DNA from: Ixodes scapularis
Lineage: Eukaryota; Arthropoda; Arachnida; Ixodida; Ixodidae
Length of the DNA stretch: 64,000 bases
Direction of reading: 5' to 3'
Assembly: GCF_016920785.2 (NCBI RefSeq)
Contig: NW_024609846.1
Span: 105,142,831 to 105,206,830, forward strand
A model generated the notes under the pieces. The model ran no database searches. It saw nothing but the letters and a program-made list of their open reading frames with translations, and had not been told where the DNA came from. Below are positions 43,421 through 53,560 of this stretch, in pieces. The position numbers and the translations under genes are program-made. Position 1 is the stretch's first letter; the number at the start of each line of letters is the position of its first letter.

Positions 43421-44043
43421 AGCAGACGAACTTCCGGTCCGCATACGTACGACGTCGTGCACCTTGACCGGATATGGCTATACGCACGATGCGGAGAGCT
43501 CATGCCATTTGGGTCACCATTTTCGGACGGCGCTTGTATCACTGGGGAGCGTGGTAACCAACCACCCCCCCCCCCCCCCCAGGCCTGGGTTCACGCCGCT
43601 TCGCGGCGACAGTCTGGGGCTGCTAATTACAAAACTATTAACCGACTTGGCACCGTCGTACTTCGCGGCGTCCAGCCGGCGACCCAAGCCCGCTGTCCCC
43701 CATTGCACCCCCGAAAAGGGAGTCCCATACAATTTAGTTCGCCGAAGTTTCGTCGACATCGTATATTTTTTCAGTAATAATTGTAAAAATGAAATGTCGT
43801 AAATGTTCCACAAAAAGAAAAAAAAAAGTAATGTTAAAAATAAAAATAAAAGTATGCCCACTGTGGATGGAACCTGGGTCTGCTGCGTATGAAGCGGAAA
43901 CCTTCCTACTAAGCTACGCTACAGCTTAAAAAAAAAAACTTGTTTTGACAGTTCGTTTTATACGAGACCCAACAAGTTTCGCGTCGTTCGTATAGCCAAT
44001 TCCGGTCGAGGTGCACGATGTCGTACGTATGGCATTAGTCTTT
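43421..44043. mobile_element. Foldback repeat with CATACGTACGACGTCGTGCAC arms
   Basis: The segment 43436-43494 (CCGCATACGTACGACGTCGT, then GACCGGATATGGCTATACG) is inverted at 43981-44035 (CGTATAGCCAATTCCGGTC...ACGTACG). The spacer holds a 16-base poly(C) run (43565-43580) and a tRNA-like sequence. It belongs to the same dispersed family as 37.94-38.1 kb and 42.24 kb. Confidence 0.65.
43860..43925 (-). tRNA. tRNA-like relic or SINE head
   Basis: On the minus strand, TAGCTTAGTAGG matches a Pol III A box. About 30 bases later, GGTTCCATCC is close to a B box (GGTTCGANTCC). The loop between contains TTCATAC. The cloverleaf stems pair only partly, so it is more likely a tRNA-derived repeat than a functional gene. 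Confidence 0.4.
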
Positions 44044-44448
44044 TGACTCTGCCAGCCCCAGCGCGTGTCTATGATTAACGTTGGCAGCATTGGATAGACA
44101 CGAGGCCAGGTAGCCGCTAGTTCTGGCTCCGAGTGGAGAGGATGAACGATGCTCATATTTCTCGAATTTATTTGGCGACTGCCACTGACTAGAAAGAAAA
44201 ACTAAGGCAAGGTTATTCGGTTAATAATGTTAGAGAGTGATTCTAAGTAGTATTTAGCGGAAGTAAGAAAATCGTTTCGTGGCTTCTTTAATTTTAGCTG
44301 AAATATCCTAATTGTATATTTGGAGTTCGTCGTCAAGGATAGGCTGCAACAGTTGTTAGAATTCAAGAAACAAAAATCTGATCCGCGCTAGCGCTTGTCG
44401 TGACAAGCAGGACTGAAACTCCGCGCGAAGAGCGCGCTAAAAGCCCCA

Positions 44449-44759
44449 CACTCTAAAAAAAGCCCGTGCGTCTGCTTTCCCGCACAACACTCGGAGAGCC
44501 AATCACCGCAACGTACGGAGGCAACTCAGCGAATGACGATGCCGAAACATATGTTTAGACCAAAAAACGCAGTCTGAGTTGTGACATTCAGCAATGCAAG
44601 CGTGACATTTTGCATCGCCTGATGTCACAACTCAGACTGCGTTTTTTGGTCTAAACATATGTTTCGGCATCGTCATTCGCTGAGTTGCCTCCGTACGTTG
44701 CGGTGATTGGCTCTCCGAGTGTTGTGCGGGAAAGTAGACGCACGGGCTTTTTTAGAGTA
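44449..44759. mobile_element. Almost perfect 311-bp palindromic MITE
   Basis: The left arm from CACTCTAAAAAAAGCCCGTG (44449) and the right arm ending at about 44759 (GGGCTTTTTTAGAGT) are complementary over roughly 137 bases. I count about three differences. The loop is about 35 bases. The terminal CACTCTAAAAAA matches MITE-A (28932 and 38636), but the interior is unrelated. The high arm identity suggests a recent origin, or homogenisation between the arms. It has no ORF. Confidence 0.88.
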
Positions 44760-47494
44760 CACCTCCAACACAACAGAAGATTAATTGTGACGCATACGTG
44801 AGGTATCTTGCTAAAGTGCACGTTGGAGCCAGTTTTCTAGAGCAGGCTCCTATGACAGTTTTCCAACATAGTATTTCTAATAACGCTGCGTGAAGTGCAT
44901 CAAAAGGCAATAGGAAGGTGGTCACAGCGAAAGTGGCCGACCTGGGTATGTGATTCATGTAAAGAGAGTAAATGTGGGTGTAATGCATTTATTTCATTTG
45001 TTTATTTATTGATTCTACCGCCTCCTTCAGGAGATGTGGTACAGGAGAGGTTTACTTTGTGTAATTACATATTAAAACTGTTCTAGTAGTTTTAGGCCAA
45101 CACGTAACAGAAAGGAAAACATCAAAGCCATCATTATACAAAAAAAAGAATAAGTCGAGAGAAGAAAACAAAACAGTCCACTGCAGGAATCACAAAGACT
45201 GCTAAGATTAGTAATAATAAGGTGACTCAGGCGAAGCACTTCTCATATGACTCGGTACGGAGTTCCAGTCATGGACGGTCCTTGGGAAAAACGAATACTC
45301 ACAATTAAAACCTACAGTTGAATTCGCGATAGGAGTTATTTTGAAAATTTCGCGTGGGATAATTTTGAAGAGGAGGTGAAATATATTTAGAGGTGTAAAT
45401 GTTATATCGATTGTCTAATAAGCCACGTAAAAAAAAAAATAAAGTTTGGAGCATGCATCCATGGTTTAATGAGCTAAGGTTGCAATACACATATAATTCG
45501 GAAACCGCATGCTGCCTTTGGAATTTGTTGTAAATAAAGCGCGAGCCTTTTTTTTATTTCTGAACGGTTTCAAGTAATTTTATGTTGGATTTTGTAAACG
45601 GGTCCCAGACAACGGAAGCATTCTCTAAAATAGGCAGTACAGATGTTTTCTAGGCTGTTAATTTAACATCTGATGAAGCATGATTTAAATTTAGCCTAGC
45701 CTCTGTTCATCGCAAGTTACTTTTTTATATATATTTAAATCGCTGTCCGGGTTTAAGTTTTCGTGTTCTAAAAGCTGTTCTTGCAACAACATTTTTTTCT
45801 TTCCGTGCCAGCTAATAGGTAGTTTAAGTAGTTTGTTACGATACCTTCAATAACGATACAACGCATGCGCAAAGGCGTTCGGGGGATCAGATCGGGTATC
45901 GATATCGATGTTACTGCAACGATTTAAAAAAAAAAAAAAAAAACTTCGTTGTGGTTTTGGTGCAGTGCTGCCGCTTCAGAATAAGCCTCTTGCTATCGTG
46001 ACTTAACTGTTATTGCTCAATAACAGTTAAGTCGGAAAAGAGCGAACTCAAAGCGCGTCTGACCCTTAAAACAATGTATTTTTAAGTGTGAAGCTTTTAA
46101 AAATGACGTAAAAATAATGCTTTTTTTTTTTTTTTTGGTACCTAGTCGCTTATTTGGTAATCAAGCAAACCAAAGTTGGAGTGCGGGAAATGTGACGTCA
46201 AAGGCTCTGTGACTCAGATAAAATCGCCTAGGATTGTTTTATTCCTTCAGACCCTGTTACCACACAACCACGTTTTGTTTTTTATTCCGTCATATTGTTT
46301 TAGGGTTTCGGTGGCCACCAAAACCACAATTGGTGGATTCAATTTTTTTTTCTCAGAAATTTACGTTTTGTGCGGTTAATTAATTATAAAGTAGACCGAG
46401 TTATTTGTCACCAACACACAGGGTAAAATGACATATCTTGCGTCGCAAATATTTTTCCCGGTTGGTATGCTCTCGTATGTTCTTGTTTCTCGACGTAACA
46501 AGACCCGCTTGTACGAATAGATCGTGGTTCTTGGCTAGATGCATTCGCCAATCCAGCGACCCATAGGGGTGCGCCACTATCGGGCGGATATGGCGGTTTA
46601 AAACAAATCGTAGCTTTTTACACCACCAGCTCAACGCGCGACAGTTGGATTTCAGCGGGTAAGCATTGGACTCGAGATGGTTTGCACCAATTTTTATTCG
46701 CCGCGTTTCAAACCTGCGGCGATGCGTCGGCGCGAGCCAACTTCCAGAGTTGTGACCTTCTTCGGAGAAGCGATGGAAAGACTACCTACTGCTGCCGATG
46801 AACTTTGATAAACGCACGATGTCTGATTCACGCTGCTGCGTAGGTTTCGCTCAGAGCGACATGGGCAACACGCCAATACGACATTAAGGGCAGAGTCGCC
46901 GGGCTACGGTTCCATCGCGCCCACCCCCGCCGACGACATGCAATCATGGAAGCCACGAGGCACGAGCCAAAATCGCGGAAGGACCATCTTCCGTCCAGTT
47001 CTGTGTTTTTCCGACTGGTGCCGTCCGTTTTGCTGGAGTAGCGAATAGTGTCCCGTGGAAGATGGCAAGCTAACTTAAACAACGGGCTTTCTGTATACTC
47101 ATCCGCTTAATACGTCTGGAATGATCCCGATCCGTGTGGTACAGAATAAATGTCCATTTTAAAGTCACCATAATGTTTATGCTCTTTCTTCCAGATTCGT
47201 TCTTTTGCGTTCTTGTCGGCGAACACCACGATTTCATTGGCTCTGGTGCGATAATGAGATGCTTAAGATTCGCCACGCCCATAGCTTCATATCTCAAAAG
47301 AACCTTGCGTTATGGACACCCGCGCACCCCTCCCGTAAAGCTGCTTCTCCGCGTGCTTAGGCGTGTTTCGAGAAGCCAGCTTTACAAAATCTCAAATTAA
47401 AGGAATAAAAGGAAAAGGCAGCGAACTTTATCTTTGAAGTAGCATAATGCGTGAACTGTACTTTAGGGAATTGATTAGAAAATTGGTGTGTCCA
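44760..47494. other. No recognisable gene; short hairpin and homopolymers
   Basis: A perfect hairpin, GACTTAACTGTTATTG/CAATAACAGTTAAGTC, lies at 46000-46033 with a 2-base loop. Poly(A) lies at about 45926-45943 and poly(T) at about 46122-46136. The remaining ORFs are short and do not resemble known families. Confidence 0.5.
46000..46033. repeat. Perfect 16-bp-arm hairpin
   Basis: The arms GACTTAACTGTTATTG and CAATAACAGTTAAGTC are exact complements separated by CT. No T-run follows, and it is not a bacterial terminator. It may be the junction of a decayed foldback element. Confidence 0.8.
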
Positions 47495-47811
47495 ATGGAC
47501 GTATATTTTCCCTCTAGATTTAGCGGCGAAACTAAACGGGTGTGCAGGTCATGCATGCGACGTCGTTTTCCCCTGGGTCATTCCATGCCAAAGGAGACGC
47601 GACAATTTTTTCACGTCTGGGATATGTACTAAGACAATTATTTGAATAAAGAAGCCTCTAAACTAAAAAAAAAACATATATATATTTAAAAAATATTTTT
47701 GCTGATATTATGCTTTAAATTTCAGGAATTTGCATAAAACTCATGGAGTTAAATATCGTGAAAAAAAGTGTTGCGCACCGCACAAATTTAGGTAGGCGCC
47801 TAATTACTTAA

Positions 47812-48719
47812 CAGGGATGGGCAGTATTTCAAGCACAAGTATTTGAAATACGTATTTCAAATACATTGTGTATTTTGCATTTGCATTTAATTACAAATTG
47901 GGTAATGTATTTGACGTGTGTATTTACATACTAAAACGTGGGTATTTCAAATACAATTGTAATTAAATACCATTTTGTGGGCAAAAATGCATCCCTCAAA
48001 TTTATTGTCACTGTCCAGAGCAGGAAGAAAACTACGTACTGCACCGAATGCAGTGTCTCTCAATCCAGCACAAGCGTTTAGTGACTTTGTGATTACGGTG
48101 CTAGTCAAGGGCAAGAATAGTGACGAAATCGACGTTCACAGGCAGGCTGGCTAAATAAGTGCCTGTGACAACTTGTGATGCTTTTTTTCCTGATTTCCAT
48201 CCATATTTTTGCCTGGAACATTCTAAATGCGCGGGTCGTCCAGATTTTCGTAACTGGTGCGAGTAGCAACAATAAAAAAATCTCTAGCTAGTGCTGCGCG
48301 TCTTTGTCGTCTCGATTCTTTGATGGTCTATACCAACATGTAATCGACAAAAAAAAAAAAAAAAAAAAAAAAACTGCTTGAAGCTCTAATTTTTTTACCT
48401 ATTACAGAGCTGATTACATTTTTTTTGTGATTATATTTCTATTACGTTACTAGAGCCTCGCACACAAACTCCCGAGTGTGCGATGCAAAATTAAAATGAG
48501 ATACCCAGAAACCCGTTGCAGGAGCCCTGAAGTCGCTGACGCAACTTTTGAGGAATGTATTTGGAAAAGTATTTGGAGGAGACCAAATACATTTGGTTGT
48601 ATTTGTATCTTTTAATTAAATGATTTTTTGGAAATGTAATTAGATTTGTAATTAAATAAGTTTTTGACGAAGTATTTTGTATTTGTATTTCGATACATAG
48701 TGTATTTTGCCCATCCCTC
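47812..48719. mobile_element. ATTTGAAATAC-rich element in a TTAA target, 908 bp
   Basis: The ends are CAGGGATGGGCA (47812) and TGCCCATCCCTC (ending 48719), flanked by TTAA on both sides (47808-47811 and 48720-48723). The opposite arm of the surrounding inverted repeat (around 53090-53110) carries the uninterrupted site ATTACTTAATAAT. This supports a 4-bp TTAA duplication. Subterminal GTATTTGAAATAC/AAATACAATT words fill about 160 bases at each end. There is no ORF of note. TTAA targets fit piggyBac or Kolobok, although CAGGG ends also occur in hAT, so the superfamily is open. Confidence 0.75.
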
Positions 48720-48861
48720 TTAATAATAATCCCTATCTTACACCAAACTACAAACATTGCAAGACGCCATTTTTAGTTCATATAGGAGCTAAAAAAACAA
48801 CTAAAATTCCTGTTTTTTTTTTTTTAGTCAAGTTGAGTTTGGGTGTTAGCTACAATATTTT

Positions 48862-49270
48862 AATGCGAAAGCCTTAGCTGTCACATGGAGCGAAGCCGGC
48901 GTTGTCTGTAACCGCTGTCTGTAACCGTCTGTAGCAGAAAAACGGCACCTATATTTCCATTCCCAATAAAACACAAAGAAAAGCGCAGCAACGGAGATGC
49001 CTCGTCACGAAGGCCGGCGGGACGGGTGCGCTCAAGGTCAAAGCGGACGCGCTTCAGAAATAAAACACAAAGAGCACAGCAACGACGATGCCTCGTCACG
49101 GAAGCCGTCGTGAAGCCGGCGGGGTTCACCGCGCCTGCGCAGTGGGGGAGCGAGATGTCAACACCGGAGCGCCGTGTGCAAAAAGAAGACGTGGCGCGCT
49201 GCTTGTAGGAGTGCACTGCGTGTAGGAAGGCTTTTGGATTCCTACGCGTAAGCAGTCTCAAGTGTCTCTG
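48862..49270. mobile_element. AATGCGAAAGCC-family element
   Basis: AATGCGAAAGCC at 48863 is matched by the decayed inverse GGCTTTTGGATT at about 49228-49239. The opposite arm of the large inverted repeat lacks this block: there, GCTACAATATT runs directly into TTTTTCGTTTGTC. The right limit (49240-49270) is therefore approximate. Inside, a roughly 45-base segment with AAATAAAACACAAAG...CACAGCAACG is present twice. The left end is shared with 3572 and 62024. Confidence 0.65.
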
Positions 49271-50188
49271 CCAATTTTTTTTTCGTTTTTTTCTCATCGA
49301 ACTGATAATTGAATTTCATGTGTTCAATTTTCAAAGTCTCTTTTGGTTGCGTATTAATTAAATTACAAAATCTCCAGTTTATGCAGAAACTGCCCAATTG
49401 AGAGCTCGAAAAAGCAATGCAGGCAACGGTGGCAGGAACCTTCGAAATAACCAAAAGTTAAATCCACCTCATCCGTTTAACATATAAAAAAAAATTAAAG
49501 TACTTTTTGCTGTTAATGAAAAATTATTTTTTTTAAGTATGAGCCTCTCCGACCGTGCCCCCCTGCGCCCGCCTCGTTAGCGAAGCACGCCGGCGTTGGC
49601 GAGCGAGGCGTCAACGTTGTGAGACGCCGCCGCATCGTCTTCAACGCTCTCCTGAAAACACGTTTTATTCAGTTGGAGTGGACATTATCCTGACTTCCAC
49701 GCATCCGTATCCTCTTTGCTTAAGGTGGTGATTCTGGCGTCTTAATTTCACTCTACTGCCCGGGTGACTGCCGACGAGCGCAGGACTGCATCGTCTGCCT
49801 CCCGCGTTTGGGAATGCACACTGCGCGTCGGCCTCGTTGTCGTATGTCCAGTGTTATGAATGACCCCCGGACCATGTTCACAATGTGTACATCTGGCCGT
49901 TTGTTTTCGTCGAGCGCCTCCCGCGGGTTCAAGGTCATCTGACTCAGCGAGCCTGGTGCAAGCATCGCTTCGGAAGCACGCCTGCCCCGCGGACGCACCA
50001 GACGGGCGCCGTGATATAGCCAGACATTACCGTGTACAGGTCTGGATATAGCCTCCGAAGAGGCAAAACAACGTCTCAGGTTTCACACCAGGGCACGATC
50101 CGGGGCGATGAAATCATCAGGACGCCTTCATTCAACGCGTAGACACGAAAAGTCGAATTTCGGCACGTCACGTCTCGGTCCCGGAAGG

Positions 50189-50588
50189 TGTTTTGACCAG
50201 CTGCGTGAATTCCAACGAGCCGGTGTTTTGGTGAGACTCTCGGCGCCGTCTAGACCGACGGTGAAGTGTTTACGGCGGCTGAGTGTGCGTAATAATGAAA
50301 TGTGGGGCGGTGTTTGAATGGGACGCCTTTCTGTGATTGGCCGACTATCCGCCGATGTAGGGGTCCCTACCTAGGGACCTAGGGAGAACGAAGTAACGAA
50401 CGAAGTTTAAAATGAGCGAACTTTGACAAGCAAATATCTCCTCTGGTTTTGGACCAATTGTACATCATGTAAATAAACAGTGTACTTTTCGAGAGAGATC
50501 GCGGCTCATCGTTGTCCCTGCTGAGCTCTAGCCCGGTGCCTGGCTCGAGTCGCCCCTCTACCACCACGGACCCCGCTCGGTCAAAACA
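50189..50588 (+). mobile_element. LTR-like unit with TGTTTTGACC/GGTCAAAACA ends
   Basis: A 400-base unit starts with TGTTTTGACC and ends with GGTCAAAACA, an exact 10-bp inverted terminus of the TG...CA type. It has a GATTGGCC (inverted CCAAT) word near 50336 and AATAAA near 50471. These fit a solo LTR. No target duplication is visible (AAGG left, CCAG right), so the call is tentative. It lies in the spacer of the large inverted-repeat structure. Confidence 0.4.
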
Positions 50589-50609
50589 CCAGTCTCCAGA
50601 TATAAAAAC

Positions 50610-51813
50610 CAGGGTGTCGAACCGGAACCGAACCGAAAACCGGAACCGAACCGGTATTTTTTTCCGGAACTGAACCCGAACCCGAACCGTTAAATTGTTA
50701 TCGGGATGAACCCGAACCGGAACTGAACCGGAAAAAAATAACGGTTACCGGCTCATGTCAAAACGGTTCGGCCACGCGCTGTTGACAATGAATGTGCTAT
50801 CAATGCCATTTATTTTTAAGTGCGGTCAACTGACACACACCTCGCTTACATATTTTTCTTCTCCACTCAGTCTTAGGAATATAAACGCTGCATCCATGAA
50901 TCTTGACAAACGCTGCATCCATGAATCTTGACATAGGAACCAGTATTGCGCTGGTCGCGGCTTGCACGGAAGAAAAAAAATTGGAAGGGTGTGCCAAAAA
51001 AAAAAAAAAGATCGCGTCACGGGATTTAATTTTTCTACAATATCGTAAATCCTAAATGCTGCTGTGTGCTCATTTCATAACACGTTTTTAGAACGCGCGA
51101 GTTCTTGAAGCTTGGTTCCATCAGAATGAGAAAAGAAAAGGCTGTGGAGTTTGATAATAATGCATCCGGTTTCGTATAGGCACTTAGAAGCTAACATATT
51201 TGTGAGAGAGCGAACTCTTCTATTTGAATATTTATCCTATTACGTCCTTCTGGCGTTGCGTTTGGTGAAGTGTTTTTCATATTCCGTATCTTGTTTAATG
51301 AAAACTTCTTTAAGCGTCTAATTTGAGTTACCGAAGGCTAGTTCAAATAAAGAAAGCTGTATTTTCTCCCCACTGTTCCTTCAATTGCTTACACGCCGAG
51401 GTGGCGGGATAGTTAGTGAGTTCTACTTGTAAGTGGGTTTGTAAGGAGGTCGCGGATTTTACGGCTACTGCGTCGGACCCAATTAGATGAAGTCCGAATG
51501 CGTAAACGTCGGTGAGGTAACCTTTGAGTGCACATAAAGAAACCATTCCTGGTAGAAATCCCTGAGCCTTACACTACGATGTATCCCGTTTCGTATGTGC
51601 TGATTTCAGATGTTTTATTTGTAATTTATTTTGATGTTGCAATTAGTCATTTATAACTTCCGAACCGGTTCGCGAACCGGTTCAGCGCCCCGAACCTGCT
51701 CGCGAACCGTTTCGCGGATCGAATTAATCGAACCGGAACTGAACCGGAACAAAATAAATTTACCTGAACCTGAACCGTAACCAAACCCGTATTTTTTTCG
51801 GTTCGACACACTG
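50610..51813. mobile_element. hAT-like element with GAACCG repeats, non-autonomous, 1,204 bp
   Basis: The ends are CAGGGTGTCGAACCG (50610) and CGGTTCGACACACTG (ending 51813), inverted with one mismatch. The terminal 120-150 bases carry many GAACCGGAACCGAACC-like words. The flanks ATAAAAAC and ACAAAACA agree at 5 of 8 positions, possibly a decayed 8-bp duplication. The interior includes a short direct repeat (CGCTGCATCCATGAATCTTGAC, twice, 50886-50930). No transposase is present. Confidence 0.75.
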
Positions 51814-53560
51814 ACAAAACAATTCAAACCGGGTAGTTCTTCACCGATGTGCGCAATCTTGAAATCGGGAGTAGAAACGCAAAAACTTACCGATGAATAT
51901 CTCAGAAACTATACCCTTTTCGAAAAATCTGTAAGTTGGTCAAGCCTCTGATACTAGTTGCCGTCAATAACCCTATTGCAACATGAGCCGTGAAATTGTC
52001 AATTATGATGTTGATCAACAACCTGTTGATCAACAACATATGTTGCGGTATGTCAGTTTAATAAAGTGACATACCGCAAGGGTCATTACCTCATATAATG
52101 TCCGCCGGGACTGGCACTCAGATTGAGAAGACGGCATTCGTGTAACTCCCACGTCTCCTCACGTCCGGTATATTCCGAAGTCTAAAATTCTGCACATGTA
52201 CGGAACTTCAAGGGTGTGAGGCGTCCGTCGCAAAGAGTGGAAGGTTTTTTTTTTTTCATCATTACACTGCTTTTGATAGCGCTACATTTCTATCAAAATA
52301 CATTTAAGTTCAGTGGAGAAGCAACATCACCGTTATCATTTCTCATCAGCGGAGAGCTACCTGGTTTGATTAGTTTTTATATTTGGATATACGACAGACG
52401 AAGTCGACGCGCAGTATGCATTTCCAAAGCCGGGAAGCAGACGATGCAGGCCTGCGTTCGTCAGCAATTACCTGGACAGAAGTAGAGTAAAATTAAGACT
52501 ACAGCAGCATTACGTATCTTAAAGATGATACGGATACATAAAAATCAGGATAACGTCCACTTCATCTCAATAAAACATGTTTTCAGGAGAGCGTTGAAGA
52601 CATTGCGGCGGCGTCTCACAACGTTGACGCCTCGCTGGCGAACGCCGGCTTGTGGCGTTCGTGGCGGGCGCCTGGAGGCATGGTTGGGGAGGCTTACCTT
52701 TAACAGAAAAATTTCTCATCAAGAACAAAAAGTACTTTTCTAATATTTTTACATGTTAAACCAATGAGGTGCATTGAACTTTTGGCTATTTCCAAAGTTC
52801 CGGACGCCGTTGCCCACACAGCTTTTTCGGGCTCTCAGTACGGCCTTTTTTGCAGAAACTGGAGATTTTGACATTTTATTAAAAAGAAACCAAATGAGAC
52901 CTTGAAAATTTGACACATGAAATCCGATAATCACTTTTATGAGGACAAACGAAAAAAATATTGTAGCTAACACCTAAACTCAAGTTGACTATAAAAAAAA
53001 AAACATCTCATAAAATCTCTTCTTTTGGGGGTTCCTTTTTGGATCCTAAATGACGCTTTTCAATGTTTGTATTTTACTCTTTTATAGGGCATATTATTAA
53101 GTAATTAGTCGTTCGCCTAAATTCGTTTCATACGCAGCCGGTTTTTTTTTTACAATGGTTTTCTTAACTACGTGGGTTTTATGCGAATCCCAGAAAGTTA
53201 AAGCATAATATCAGGAAAAATAAAATACATTTTTTTCAGTAAAAATACTTTTCTTAGTGTTCAGGGGCATCTTTATCCAAATAAAGTTTTCGTACATATC
53301 CCAGACACAAAGAAATTGCCGCGTCTGCTTTGGCATGGCATGACCCCCGCCCCCTAAATTTGGAGGGGAAAATGGATGAGTGTCAAGGTCACAAGGCGTG
53401 AGTTTTCAAGCTACATTTAGCGGGTAACCGAACTGGTGTGTAGGTCACGTGACGTGACTTTCGCCCTAAATCTAGCGGGGAAACTGAGTTGACGCATAAG
53501 TCACGTGCTGTAACTTTTCGCAAGGTGTGTAGGTCATTTGACGTCAACTGACGTCACCTT

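Larger units (their letters stand above)
47495..53560. mobile_element. 6-kb structure with about 1-kb inverted arms
   Basis: The left arm (47495-49855) and right arm (52380-53560) are inverted, imperfect copies. Shared landmarks, left vs right (complement), include GTCTGGGATATGTAC (47613 vs 53295), CTAATTACTTAA (47800 vs 53100) and CAAGTTGAGTTTGGGTGTTAGC (48831-48852 vs 52965-52985). Others are AAAATCTCCAGTTT (49367 vs 52852), CAACGTTGTGAGACGCCGCCGC (49612-49633 vs 52605-52626) and GCAGACGATGCAGGCC-like words (49785 vs 52440). The left arm is longer because it holds two inserts (47812-48719 and 48862-49270). It is either one large foldback transposon or two opposed copies of a 1.2-kb repeat. 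No transposase is seen. Confidence 0.7.

Noticed and set aside
46000..46033. Perfect hairpin as a transcription terminator
   Set aside because: Rho-independent terminators are bacterial. There is no following T-run, and the context is eukaryotic repeat sequence.
47134..47400. 88-codon plus-strand ORF starting MWYRINVHF
   Set aside because: It has no recognisable domain. The region is AT-rich with ORFs on both strands, and its length is within chance expectation.
50189..50588. Firm solo-LTR call
   Set aside because: The TG...CA inverted ends are exact, but no target duplication is visible, so it is listed only as LTR-like at low confidence.
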